Part shown: positions 25,085 through 33,025 of the stretch, piece by piece | Layout: every line of letters begins with the position of its first letter | Numbering within the stretch: the stretch's first letter is position 1 | NCBI GenBank assembly: GCA_947642745.1 | Contig: CANRTU010000039.1 | Span: forward strand, 1-43,346 | DNA: 43,346 nucleotides | Source: an uncultured Eubacterium sp. | GTDB taxonomy: Bacteria; Bacillota; Clostridia; Lachnospirales; Lachnospiraceae | Direction of reading: 5' to 3' | Position numbers and translations under genes: made by a program | Notes under the pieces: generated by a model | Seen by the model: only the letters and a program-made list of their open reading frames with translations | Database searches by the model: none | Told to the model about the DNA's origin: nothing

Positions 25085-26386
25085 ATGAAAAATTATTATC
25101 AACCAGAGATTGAAACAATGCCACAGGACCAGATTCTGGCGCTGCAGGATGAGCGCCTGGTAAAGCAGGTCCGGTATGTATACGATCATGTCCGTTTTTA
25201 CCGTGACAGGATGGATGAAGCCGGTGTCGCACCGGAAGATATCAGGGGAACGCAGGATCTGCACAAACTTCCTTTTATTACAAAAGATGACCTCAGGGAC
25301 CAGTACCCGTACGGACTGCTGGCCGTGCCGCTGGAAGAGTGCGTGCGGATCCAGTCTACCAGCGGAACAACCGGCCGGCGTGTGGTAGCATTTTATACCC
25401 GGGAAGATCTGGATATCTGGGAGGAATGCTGTGCGAGAGCCATTGTGGCTGCCGGCGGCACAAAGGAGGATGTGTGTCACGTCTGCTACGGTTACGGCCT
25501 GTTTACCGGGGGACCTGGATTAAACGGCGGTTCCCATAAAGTAGGGTGTCTGACGCTCCCGATGTCTTCCGGAAATACAGAAAGACAGCTGCAGTTTATG
25601 ACAGATTTGGGTTCCACGATTCTTTGCTGTACGCCGTCTTATGCGGCAAATCTGGGAGAAGCGGTTGCGGAACGGGGTATGAAAGACCAGCTGAAGTTAA
25701 AGGCCGGTATTTTTGGCGCAGAACCATGGACCGAGCAGATGCGTCAAAGTATCGAAGAGACGCTGGGCATCAAAGCGTATGATATTTATGGGCTGACAGA
25801 AATTTCAGGACCGGGCGTATCCTTTGAATGTGAGGAACAGGCAGGCATGCATATCCAGGAGGATCATTTTATTCCGGAAATCATTGATCCAAAAACTGGG
25901 GAAGTACTGCCGGAAGGCCAGGTCGGAGAGCTGGTATTTACCTGTATTACGAAGAAAGCGTTTCCGCTGCTGCGCTACCGCACCAGGGATCTCTGCCTTC
26001 TGACCAGGAAAAAATGCTCCTGCGGGCGTACCCATGTACGTATGCTCAAGCCAAAGGGACGCAGCGACGACATGATGATAGTTAAGGGAGTCAATGTATG
26101 GCCTTCCCAGATTGAAGCGGTATTGTTAAATCAGGGATATCAGGCCAACTATCAGATTATTGTGGACCGTATTGGCAACCGTGACTCTATTGAAGTCCAG
26201 GTGGAGATGACACCGGAAATGGCGCAGGATGAGACTATTCCGGTGGCAAAACGGGAGAAAAAGATTGTATCAGGACTGAAATCCATGCTGGGCATTACGG
26301 TAGATGTCAGTGTTGTGGAGCCAAAGAGTATTCCAAGAAGTGAAGGTAAGGCAGTCCGGGTCATTGATAAGAGGCATCTTTACTGA
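25085..26386 (+). CDS. paaK: Phenylacetate-CoA ligase family enzyme
   Basis: A 433-residue adenylate-forming enzyme of the PaaK type, linking phenylacetate, indoleacetate or related arylacetates to CoA via an acyl-AMP. The P-loop is STSGTTGRRV, followed by YGLTEISGPG (ATP/substrate motif), the RTRDLC segment with the conserved Asp, a CSCGRTH zinc-like turn, and the C-terminal GRSDDMMIVKGVNVWPSQIE. The ATG at 25085 has GGAG six bases upstream. Its position after iorAB, as in many anaerobes that ferment aromatic amino acids, supports an arylacetate substrate. A strong hairpin terminator follows. Confidence 0.92.
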   Translation: MKNYYQPEIETMPQDQILALQDERLVKQVRYVYDHVRFYRDRMDEAGVAPEDIRGTQDLHKLPFITKDDLRDQYPYGLLAVPLEECVRIQSTSGTTGRRVVAFYTREDLDIWEECCARAIVAAGGTKEDVCHVCYGYGLFTGGPGLNGGSHKVGCLTLPMSSGNTERQLQFMTDLGSTILCCTPSYAANLGEAVAERGMKDQLKLKAGIFGAEPWTEQMRQSIEETLGIKAYDIYGLTEISGPGVSFECEEQAGMHIQEDHFIPEIIDPKTGEVLPEGQVGELVFTCITKKAFPLLRYRTRDLCLLTRKKCSCGRTHVRMLKPKGRSDDMMIVKGVNVWPSQIEAVLLNQGYQANYQIIVDRIGNRDSIEVQVEMTPEMAQDETIPVAKREKKIVSGLKSMLGITVDVSVVEPKSIPRSEGKAVRVIDKRHLY

Positions 26387-26436
26387 TTTATAACGGATAA
26401 TTTATGTAATCTGGTCTGATTTTATAAATTCAAATA

Positions 26437-26496
26437 ACCGTATACAGATAATCTGGTCTATGAACAGGCGGCCGGACTGTCTGTATACGGTTTTTA
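26437..26496 (+). terminator. Long-loop intrinsic terminator after paaK
   Basis: A perfect 12-bp stem ACCGTATACAGA (26437-26448) / TCTGTATACGGT (26480-26491) followed by a T-rich run. The 31-base loop is long for a terminator but stem and tail are clear. Confidence 0.75.
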
Positions 26497-26972
26497 TTTT
26501 GCGGGAAAGATATGTCCGGTATCCGCAATGGGCTGACCAGAGAGGACAGCAGGCCTGATGAATGCAAAATGCGGGAGGAAAGTCCGGGTAGGAAAATTTG
26601 TGGTTACAGGAAGCTTACAGATTGTGATATATGAATGATTGTAAATATATGGGACAGAAACTATTGACAAATGAATGATGTAGTGTATACTGTAAATAGT
26701 TGATTATTTTAATAGTTTATAATTGGTGATTTTACTGTAGATGTAAAAAAGACAACAAATGATCCGTATCAGTTACAATTTGTTGCAACAGAATGTGTTT
26801 TCAGCATAAAATGAAAGCCATATGATTTATGACAGGCAGAGTGTCTTTTTGGGTGTCTCTGACTGAACTTTCAGGATATTATATTATTACATTAAAGAAT
26901 ATCATATTGATATGGATTCTTATAGTTTGCAACTACCTGCTTTGTATAAGCGGAAAGGAGGGGAGAGAATAG
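26497..26972 (+). other. Intergenic region with RNase P-like motif, strong promoter and long leader
   Basis: No protein gene is visible in these 476 bases. They hold a 14-base match to the RNase P RNA core (GAGGAAAGTCCGGG, 26575-26588) without the rest of that RNA, then a near-consensus promoter at 26664-26691, then an A/T-rich leader of about 275 bases leading to the strong Shine-Dalgarno of the secreted protein at 26973. The leader may be regulatory, but I recognise no known riboswitch in it. Confidence 0.5.
26664..26691 (+). promoter_or_regulatory. Strong sigma-A promoter upstream of the secreted PPC-domain protein
   Basis: TTGACA and TATACT with a 16-base spacer. Predicted transcription start is near 26698, about 275 bases before the start codon. 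Confidence 0.75.
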
Positions 26973-28484
26973 TTGCGAAAGAAAGTTAAGGAAATAAAAT
27001 TATCTGAGCATTCAGGAAACATTCAGAAAGGTGGATCCATAAACTATGAAAAAAGAATTTTGGCTCTGGGGATCATAACGGCGCTTCTGGCAAATCCGGT
27101 TCACGTTTTTGCGGCTGATGATATCAGCTGGCCGGAAGAATCTGTAAAAACAGATAAGGCTGCCACAGCATTGCCTGTAACATTTGACGACAGTGTAGAA
27201 ATCAAAAAACAGGTTCCTGTGGAAATAACAGATTTCCAGGATAACGAAACATCTGTTTCGTCCGGGAACGGGGGACAGCTGGATCTTCAGAATGCGGAAC
27301 TGATTGACCGGCCAATGGCCCATGAAATCCAGACTGGAGCAGTACAGGATTATCTCACGGAAACAGGAGAATTAAAAGTCCTGCCTGTTACAATCAATCC
27401 GGGTATCTATCTTCAGGCCCGGATGACACAGCCGGCTTCGGCTGATATAGACTATGATCTGTATGTACTGGACGCAGATGGCAAAATACTGGTAAAAAGC
27501 GATATGCTCACAAAGATCAACGGTTCTTCCGGTACGCTTCCGGAGACGGTAGGTTATGTGACCCAGGGTTCCGGTGCGACACTGTATTATCTGGCGGTGT
27601 TATCTGCGGGTGGCGGAAGTGAGACGGAACCATTTAAACCTGAATTTACAGTCAGTAACGACTGTGACCCGTTAGAACCGAATGAAAATCCGGCATCAGC
27701 GCTTTCGTTTCCGGTTAATACAGGTGGTGCGGTTGTTTCATCTGCAAATATAAGTTCACCTGTGGATAATGACTGGTATACATTAGAAATACCGGAGAAC
27801 AGGATGTATGACGATCTTATACTGAGTGTAGCAACCCCTTCTTCCAATACATGTCGTCTGGAAGTATATAAAGACATCAGCAACGGGAAATATGCGATGT
27901 CCAGGCTGGCGTCGTCCACTGCAAAGACAACAGTTTCTGTATCCACCGGAACCTGGTATGTACGTATCTGCAGTGATAAGGCAATGAATGATTATAATGC
28001 TGATGACATTCAGAATTATACATTTACAGTATTACCAAGATTAAGGCCAACGGAGATTACCATCTCTGAATATAATGGAGATGAGGGAGTAAATCATTTT
28101 GTCAGATATCCTGGTTTTAAAGAAAGCTATTTCAGAACGAAAGACTGGATGAATATCAAGGGGTATGTACTTGCAACAGATCCTTCTACCGGAGACCAGT
28201 ATGGAGTATCAGATTATTCTGTGACGGCGCTTTACACCAATCCGTATTGGGAAAAAAATAACACTCCACAGCTGGCGACACGTGAGGAGACAGGCAGGAC
28301 AGACAGTTCTGGCCAATACAGTATCAGACTGAATCTGCCAACGGCGATGGGAGGAGAAATGTATAATACAGGACTGACTACGCAGTATTTCGATGTGTGT
28401 GGGCTTTTGGTATCATCTACTAAAAATCCTGATCTGAATCTTAGAACGACAATCTTCCACTACAAGTATTCTCTTTACAATTAA
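26973..28484 (+). CDS. Secreted protein with pre-peptidase C-terminal (PPC)-like domain
   Basis: A 503-residue exported protein. The start is TTG with AAGGAGGGG nine bases upstream. It gives an unusually long basic N-region before the hydrophobic signal segment ILALGIITALLANPVHVFA (about residues 29-47), cleaved before ADD. Residues 230-350 show the PPC-type beta-sandwich pattern: DPLEPNENPASA followed by ISSPVDNDWYTLEIPE and a closing TWYVRICSD strand. The C-terminal 150 residues (DQYGVSDYSVTAL, TDSSGQYSIRLNLP) look like a second carboxypeptidase-regulatory-like beta domain. No peptidase or sortase motif is visible. PPC domains usually accompany secreted enzymes; here the protein may be a substrate-binding or structural exoprotein. 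It has its own promoter and is monocistronic. Confidence 0.75.
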   Translation: MRKKVKEIKLSEHSGNIQKGGSINYEKRILALGIITALLANPVHVFAADDISWPEESVKTDKAATALPVTFDDSVEIKKQVPVEITDFQDNETSVSSGNGGQLDLQNAELIDRPMAHEIQTGAVQDYLTETGELKVLPVTINPGIYLQARMTQPASADIDYDLYVLDADGKILVKSDMLTKINGSSGTLPETVGYVTQGSGATLYYLAVLSAGGGSETEPFKPEFTVSNDCDPLEPNENPASALSFPVNTGGAVVSSANISSPVDNDWYTLEIPENRMYDDLILSVATPSSNTCRLEVYKDISNGKYAMSRLASSTAKTTVSVSTGTWYVRICSDKAMNDYNADDIQNYTFTVLPRLRPTEITISEYNGDEGVNHFVRYPGFKESYFRTKDWMNIKGYVLATDPSTGDQYGVSDYSVTALYTNPYWEKNNTPQLATREETGRTDSSGQYSIRLNLPTAMGGEMYNTGLTTQYFDVCGLLVSSTKNPDLNLRTTIFHYKYSLYN

Positions 28485-28533
28485 TATTATCAGGAATGTG
28501 GTTATGTCTGTATCTGTGCTTAATAAATTGTAA

Positions 28534-28562
28534 TTGCGTTTAAAAGTGACAAAGCGTATACT
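28534..28562 (+). promoter_or_regulatory. Possible promoter for the 340-residue protein
   Basis: TTGCGT and TATACT separated by 17 bases, about 85 bases before the preferred start codon at 28649. The -10 is good, the -35 is partial. Confidence 0.45.
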
Positions 28563-28648
28563 TTGTTAGCATATACATATAACCAGATATACGGATGATG
28601 GAAAATGTGCCGGAACAGGTTACGAAAATCAGAATGGGAGGAATAGTC

Positions 28649-29671
28649 ATGTATGTAAATTTAAACACAAATATTTCACCGCCGTCTGTAAAATACAGGG
28701 ATGGAAATCCCAGTATGGAGGCAGAACCGGTAACAGCCCGCAAAATTACGGAAGGAAAAGACTTACACAACGTAAATCTGCTACTTGAAGCCGGCAGCTG
28801 TGCCATTGTGGATATATCGGAAGAGGGGCGCAGAAGGCTGGAACTGGCGTCGCAGATCAGGAGTGAAAAGCCGCTGACGGATTTCCACACACTGGATGAA
28901 CAGGAGCAGGCAAAGATACTGAAAAGTGCCATAAAACCCGCTCACGCAAACAGGCGTATAATCGGGAATATAAGGACCGATGAAAAGCTCAGGAAGAGTC
29001 TGGAAGGAGCCAGTGAAGAGATGAGGGATGCGGTGGACTGGATCATAAATAACAGCCTGCTTCCGCATCAGGTAGGCAGTCTGACGGAGGAAGGGCGGCA
29101 GGAACTGGTCTATGCCGGTCTGGAAGAGGCACGGTACCTGTCAGGCAGGCTGCAGGAGGATAAAGCGGCGCTTTTCATGGAAGCAATGGAAGAAGTTGCG
29201 CAGTACGCCCTGAACGGGGAGATGGACAGCATGGGGAATGTAAAATATGATATCCGGCAGGGGCCGCCTCTGGGAGCGCCGGATGATTGTATTATAAGTA
29301 TAGATGAGGTTATGGAAAAGGCTGATCCCAAAGCGCACAAAATATTTAATGAGCTGATGGGGGATGGAACCGATCTGCACAGGATTTGTGATGCATTCCG
29401 TTTTTATATTGACTGGGAAAAAAATATGAGTAAAAACCACCAGAAAGAAATTGATAAGGTGAAACAGTCACAGCTGGACTGGATGCATAAGATGAAAAGC
29501 ACGGAGCTAAAAAGCGGTTATCATCGCACGGAACACCGGAAAGGAGCCGGGGCATTTATTCAGAGTATGATGGGCCAGAACCAGATGCTTAACAGCACAT
29601 ATCTGATGGAAAACCTGGAGGAGTTTGTAGATGTGCTCACCAGGGGATACGGGGGAAGCAGCGGGGTTTAA
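28649..29671 (+). CDS. Uncharacterised 340-residue soluble protein
   Basis: I do not recognise this family. The ATG at 28649 follows GGGAGG by eight bases and is preferred over an upstream in-frame ATG at 28595. The N-terminal 50 residues are probably unstructured (NISPPSVKYRDGN). A short motif AIVDISEEGRRRLEL lies near residue 52, and the remainder is predicted helical and charged, with SLTEEGRQELVYAGLEEARYL mid-protein and long helices at the C-terminus (DKVKQSQLDWMHKMKST). No signal peptide, membrane segment or cysteine cluster is present. The I-S-E-E-G-R type motif appears twice in degenerate form (ISEEGRR, LTEEGRQ). It ends 45 bases before a strong terminator and is probably monocistronic. 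Confidence 0.65.
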   Translation: MYVNLNTNISPPSVKYRDGNPSMEAEPVTARKITEGKDLHNVNLLLEAGSCAIVDISEEGRRRLELASQIRSEKPLTDFHTLDEQEQAKILKSAIKPAHANRRIIGNIRTDEKLRKSLEGASEEMRDAVDWIINNSLLPHQVGSLTEEGRQELVYAGLEEARYLSGRLQEDKAALFMEAMEEVAQYALNGEMDSMGNVKYDIRQGPPLGAPDDCIISIDEVMEKADPKAHKIFNELMGDGTDLHRICDAFRFYIDWEKNMSKNHQKEIDKVKQSQLDWMHKMKSTELKSGYHRTEHRKGAGAFIQSMMGQNQMLNSTYLMENLEEFVDVLTRGYGGSSGV

Positions 29672-29716
29672 ATTACTCAGCTGTCTGCTGGGACAGATGA
29701 CGGGCGTAAGTATCCC

Positions 29717-29767
29717 GGGCTGCCGCTTCACGAATTTTCATTCGTGAAAGTGGCAGCCCTTTTTTTA
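29717..29767 (+). terminator. Strong intrinsic terminator after the 340-residue protein
   Basis: A hairpin of about 19 bp, formed by GGGCTGCC plus CTTCACGAAT on one side and ATTCGTGAAAG plus GGCAGCCC on the other, with a four-base loop and seven or more T residues. It insulates against the convergent minus-strand gene. Confidence 0.9.
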
Positions 29768-29795
29768 CTTTATAGGAAATTGTATCCTGTAAAGT
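29767..29795 (+). repeat. Post-terminator hairpin repeat, copy A
   Basis: Stem ACTTTATAGGA / TCCTGTAAAGT with loop AATTGTA, flanked by a T-run on the left and an A-run then GCCTTCC on the right. It matches copy B at 32718-32759 in position after a terminator, loop size and flanks, but differs at three stem pairs, all of which still pair. Confidence 0.7.
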
Positions 29796-29879
29796 AAAAA
29801 GCCTTCCAGGAAGGAACGCAGGGTCTGCCTGGTTTTACTGGGCACTGCATCGGAAAGAAAAAGGCTGCTGGAAACTTTT

Positions 29880-30728
29880 TTATATGTCCAGTATCCGCAA
29901 TGCGTTTTGATAAAAGATACGCTTTTGCTCTACACTGGTCAGTTCCAGACGCCGGATTCTTGCGACATAGTCCTTTTGTGATTCCCAGGGGGAATCTGTA
30001 GCGAAAAGGATTTTATCTGATCCATGTTTTCTTACCAGGCGTACAAACGCTTCATCTGATAAATTTTCTTTTAGATATGGGATTCCGCTTCCCGCTTCAT
30101 CCGGGGTGACGGGGCCGATGGCGAAAGCGGTGTCAAACCAGACGTCTGCCCCTGCCAGATCCCGTTCCACGTCCTCCCAGCATCCCCAGCCGCCCATATG
30201 GGCCAGTACCAGTTTTTTGGGATGCAGCGTGTCAATGACGTTTAAAACTCTGTCCACGGAGGCGTAATTGTGGTCATAAATACCGATGTCAATTCCCGCA
30301 TGGGTAAGTATCACAAATCCCAGTCCGCTGGCGCATTCAATAATACGCATCATGCGGATATCGTCGATATCCGTGCCCTGATAGGCCGGATGTATTTTGA
30401 TGCCCCGGATGCCATTTTGCCACAGTCTGGCCAGTTCCTGTCTGTAATTTTCATAATCCGGATGCATGCCTCCAAAGGTGAGAATACCCTGCGCCTCCAG
30501 TTTTTCCCTGTCTGCGATCAGTGCGCTGTTGACCTTTTCCACCTGGTCTGTCCTTGTCATGACCGGAAGGCTGACGGAATATGTGATGCCCGCTTCTTTC
30601 ATGGACGATACCAGTCCGTCCACAGAGCCGTCAGTAAAATACTGTGTATGGGACATCCGGCTTAATTTCCGCAGGATACTGGCAGAAATACCAGCCGGAA
30701 ATGTGTGTGTGTGAAAATCAATGATCAT
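29880..30728 (-). CDS. Amidohydrolase-2 family metal-dependent hydrolase
   Basis: A 282-residue TIM-barrel hydrolase of the COG2159/amidohydrolase-2 type. HTHTF at residues 6-10 provides the first metal ligands, GIKIHPAYQG the barrel-strand His, LTHAGIDIG and VLAHMGGWG further His ligands, and FATDSPWE the catalytic Asp. Family members hydrolyse or decarboxylate small carboxylates and aromatics; the substrate cannot be read from the sequence. It is the only convincing minus-strand protein gene in the window. Its start has AGGAGG five bases upstream, and a good promoter lies 50-80 bases upstream. It is monocistronic and converges on the terminator at 29717. Confidence 0.87.
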   Translation of the reverse strand: MIIDFHTHTFPAGISASILRKLSRMSHTQYFTDGSVDGLVSSMKEAGITYSVSLPVMTRTDQVEKVNSALIADREKLEAQGILTFGGMHPDYENYRQELARLWQNGIRGIKIHPAYQGTDIDDIRMMRIIECASGLGFVILTHAGIDIGIYDHNYASVDRVLNVIDTLHPKKLVLAHMGGWGCWEDVERDLAGADVWFDTAFAIGPVTPDEAGSGIPYLKENLSDEAFVRLVRKHGSDKILFATDSPWESQKDYVARIRRLELTSVEQKRIFYQNALRILDI

Positions 30729-30780
30729 AAGAACCTCCTGAGTCGTATTGTAAATAGGGTGGTATATATTTCAGCTTTTT

Positions 30781-30809
30781 ATTATAGCTTTTCTGGAAAG
30801 TTCTGTAAA
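30781..30809 (-). promoter_or_regulatory. Promoter of the minus-strand amidohydrolase
   Basis: On the minus strand, TTTACA (30809-30804) and TATAAT (30786-30781) are separated by 17 bases. The predicted leader is about 45 bases. Confidence 0.7.
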
Positions 30810-30832
30810 TATCTGCCGGGTTGTTTTCAGGA

Positions 30833-30919
30833 ACAATGTGGGATTGTGTTGGCATATTCGCCTTCGGCGAAATTATTTTTACTTCGTCGTACTATTTCCG
30901 GGACAATGTGGGATTGTGT
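30833..30919. repeat. Pair of 17-bp direct repeats around a small hairpin
   Basis: ACAATGTGGGATTGTGT occurs at 30833-30849 and 30903-30919. Between them lies a hairpin TTCGCC/GGCGAA (30857-30871) followed by a T-rich stretch. The remaining gene-free sequence to 31250 shows only an A/T-rich region with a TATAAT at 31193 that may serve the nuclease gene. Confidence 0.6.
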
Positions 30920-31253
30920 CTGCCCGGCTGTATCGGATACTGTGCCAGTCATGATCCGGGAGTATGTCTGGACCGGGTATTTATTTCCGACAGGTACAAA
31001 AGATTTTTCCATAAAATTTTCGATTGAAAAACAGTAATGGATATGGTATTATAAATAAATCAAAAATTCGCAAAAGCATATTTTCTTCATGCGGAAAATA
31101 ATTCCGTATATCAGGAAAAGTTCTGTCCGGAAGGATCCTGTCAGGTATTCCGGTTCATTTGTTTAAAGAAAATCCATGCTTATTTTGTTTGTTATAATCA
31201 TTATTACAATAGCAGGGGTTTTATAACAGCTCCTGCGGAAAAGAGGAGCGAAT

Positions 31254-32210
31254 ATGAGAAAAGATCTGGTCTGGAAGGAGTATCTGTCTGATGATGAACG
31301 CTATGCGGATATTATCAATGGTGTCTGTTTCAGGGGACGTCAGACACTGAAGGCGGCGCGGCTTAAGGTATACGATCCACAGGGCAGGATGACAGAAAGA
31401 AGAAAAAGGGGTGTCAGCCCCGTAACAAAACGACGGGAAATTACCCGTGATACGGTAAGAAAAGCAGTATTTGGAAACGGGTGTTTTATTGTGGGGATTG
31501 AGGCACAGGAGGAAACAGATTATGCCATGCCGCTCCGGAGTCTGTGCTATGATGTGGGAACCTACGGAAAACAGGCGGCGGAAATCAGAAAAGCGGTCAG
31601 AAAACATTCACAGGGTCTGTCGTCCGGAGAATATCTGTATGGGTTCCGGCTGGAGAGCCGCCTGTATCCGGCGCTGACCATTATCCTATATACTGGAAAG
31701 TACTGGGATGGCCCCTGGACACTGCATGATATTCTGGATTTTCAGGGCCTGCCGGAGGAGATCCGCCGTCTGGTACCGGATGCCGGAATACACCTGGTGG
31801 AAATCCGCCGTCTGAAGGATACCAGCGTGTTCCGTACAGATGTACGACAGGTGTTTGATTTTATCCGTTTTTCGGATGATAAGGAAAAGCTTCGCAAACT
31901 GACAGTGGAAGATCCGTATTACCGTAATATGGAAGAGGACGCTTATGAAGTGGCAGCAGAATGTACGGATGCGGAAGGACTGCTCCGGATCAGGGATCAT
32001 CACAGAAAAGGAGGGAAGATTGATATGTGTAAAGCAATTGAGGAAATGATTGCGGAAGGAAAGGAAGCGGGAATCCGTGAAGGAAAGGAAGCGGGAATCC
32101 GTGGAACAGTATCGGTGCTGCGGGACATGGATATCCCGGTGGAATCCATACTTTTGAAAATACAAAAAGAGTATTGTCTGAGTCCGGAAGAGTCATGGAA
32201 ATACCTGTAA
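31254..32210 (+). CDS. Rpn-family (PDDEXK_2) recombination-promoting nuclease / transposase-like protein
   Basis: A 318-residue protein of the Rpn/PD-(D/E)XK family. The N-terminal ERYADIINGVCFRG (Asp at about 17) and GIEAQEETDYAMPLR (Glu and Gln at about 82-84) are the PD-(D/E)XK core positions seen in these nucleases, followed by LYPALTIILYTG and a VEIRRLKD segment. The C-terminal third is helical and ends with a doubled EGKEAGIR octapeptide encoded by a perfect 24-bp tandem repeat (32055-32102), a feature often seen in this family. These proteins nick DNA and are multicopy in Lachnospiraceae; whether this one is mobile is unclear. GAGGAG lies just upstream of the ATG. Confidence 0.83.
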   Translation: MRKDLVWKEYLSDDERYADIINGVCFRGRQTLKAARLKVYDPQGRMTERRKRGVSPVTKRREITRDTVRKAVFGNGCFIVGIEAQEETDYAMPLRSLCYDVGTYGKQAAEIRKAVRKHSQGLSSGEYLYGFRLESRLYPALTIILYTGKYWDGPWTLHDILDFQGLPEEIRRLVPDAGIHLVEIRRLKDTSVFRTDVRQVFDFIRFSDDKEKLRKLTVEDPYYRNMEEDAYEVAAECTDAEGLLRIRDHHRKGGKIDMCKAIEEMIAEGKEAGIREGKEAGIRGTVSVLRDMDIPVESILLKIQKEYCLSPEESWKYL

Positions 32211-32387
32211 GAGAAAACCGGACCGGTCAGAATGCCACTGATTACTATATTATTTAAGTTATTCTGGATTTTTAAACGCCTGCGGATAACAGGCGCCAGG
32301 AAAGCGGCAGCATATTATTCCAGATAAACGGACAGTTACAGACCGTATTTCTTCCGGCATATATTTTCAAAAATTTATCCCAGCCTG

Positions 32388-32416
32388 TTGACATATACAT
32401 ACAATCGTGATATTAT
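32388..32416 (+). promoter_or_regulatory. Promoter of the tryptophan T-box leader
   Basis: TTGACA and TATTAT with a 17-base spacer. The predicted transcript starts near 32423, right before the T-box stem I sequence. Confidence 0.8.
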
Positions 32417-32422
32417 ATACCA

Positions 32423-32724
32423 AGTTTCATAAATAAACCGTTGAGGCGGAGATAACGGCAATGATGCCTTTACAGAGAGTCCGGGGTGCTGAGAACCGGA
32501 TGAGAAACAAGTTGTCAAATGGACCGCTGAGGGCGCAGTCAAATGTGATCTTTCACAGAGTATTCTGCGACGCTGCAGGCAAGCGTATATATGCCGGGGA
32601 TATGCAGGTATCCCGCTAAGTGCACGGGTCATACCGTGAATCAGGGTGGCACCGCGGATAGTGTCGTATATTTTATAACTATTCGCCCCTGACAGAACGT
32701 AATTTTCTGTCAGGGGCTTTTTTT
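32423..32724 (+). ncRNA. T-box riboswitch, tryptophan specifier
   Basis: This is a canonical T-box leader. Stem I elements include CAGAGAG and a GGTGCTGAGAACC loop region. The specifier-loop sequence AAATGGACCGCTGAG places TGG (Trp) at 32520-32522 followed by the usual purine. The T-box itself AGGGTGGCACCGCGG is at 32643-32657. The terminator is the stem CCCCTGACAGAA / TTCTGTCAGGGG (about 32685-32716) with a T-run. Uncharged tRNA-Trp should pair with the specifier and T-box and prevent termination, so the downstream TrpB is expressed when charged Trp-tRNA falls. Confidence 0.93.
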
Positions 32725-32759
32725 GCTTTATAGAAAACTGCGTTCTATAAAGCAAAAAA
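32718..32759 (+). repeat. Post-terminator hairpin repeat, copy B
   Basis: A perfect 11-bp stem GCTTTATAGAA (32725-32735) / TTCTATAAAGC (32743-32753) with loop AACTGCG, extended by the T-run of the T-box terminator pairing with an A-run. It is followed by GCCCTCTGGG, like copy A's GCCTTCCAGG. It is a second copy of the 29767 repeat, with compensatory changes. Confidence 0.75.
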
Positions 32760-32826
32760 GCCCTCTGGGCAGGTTCGCCCTGCGGCGGAGGAGAAAATGC
32801 TGCCGGGGCAGCCCGCCGCAGGCCGG

Positions 32827-32854
32827 AGTATCCGGCTCTGCCGGATACTTTTTT
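32827..32854 (+). terminator. Second terminator-like hairpin between T-box and trpB
   Basis: Perfect stem AGTATCCGGC / GCCGGATACT with a three-base loop and six T residues. It would be met by any transcript that escapes the T-box terminator, about 170 bases before the trpB start. Confidence 0.65.
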
Positions 32855-33025
32855 CAAAAACTTCTGTATGGAAAAAGAAAAATGTGCAGGGAGAGTTCTC
32901 ATAATATAAGGAGGCACAATGATGTTGTGGACAAAACTCTGGCGCCCCCGGGAGGGCGCAAAAAATGCTCGTTATTTTTAGAAAAAAGTAACCAGAATCA
33001 GCTGAACAATGTGGAGGTAAACAGA

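Noticed and set aside
26560..26700. A complete RNase P RNA gene
   Set aside because: Only one conserved block is present; the 3' half and the P4 partner are missing within the expected distance.
30705..31037. Plus-strand frames of 68-110 codons upstream of the Rpn gene
   Set aside because: They cover the minus-strand promoter and direct repeats, with no ribosome site.
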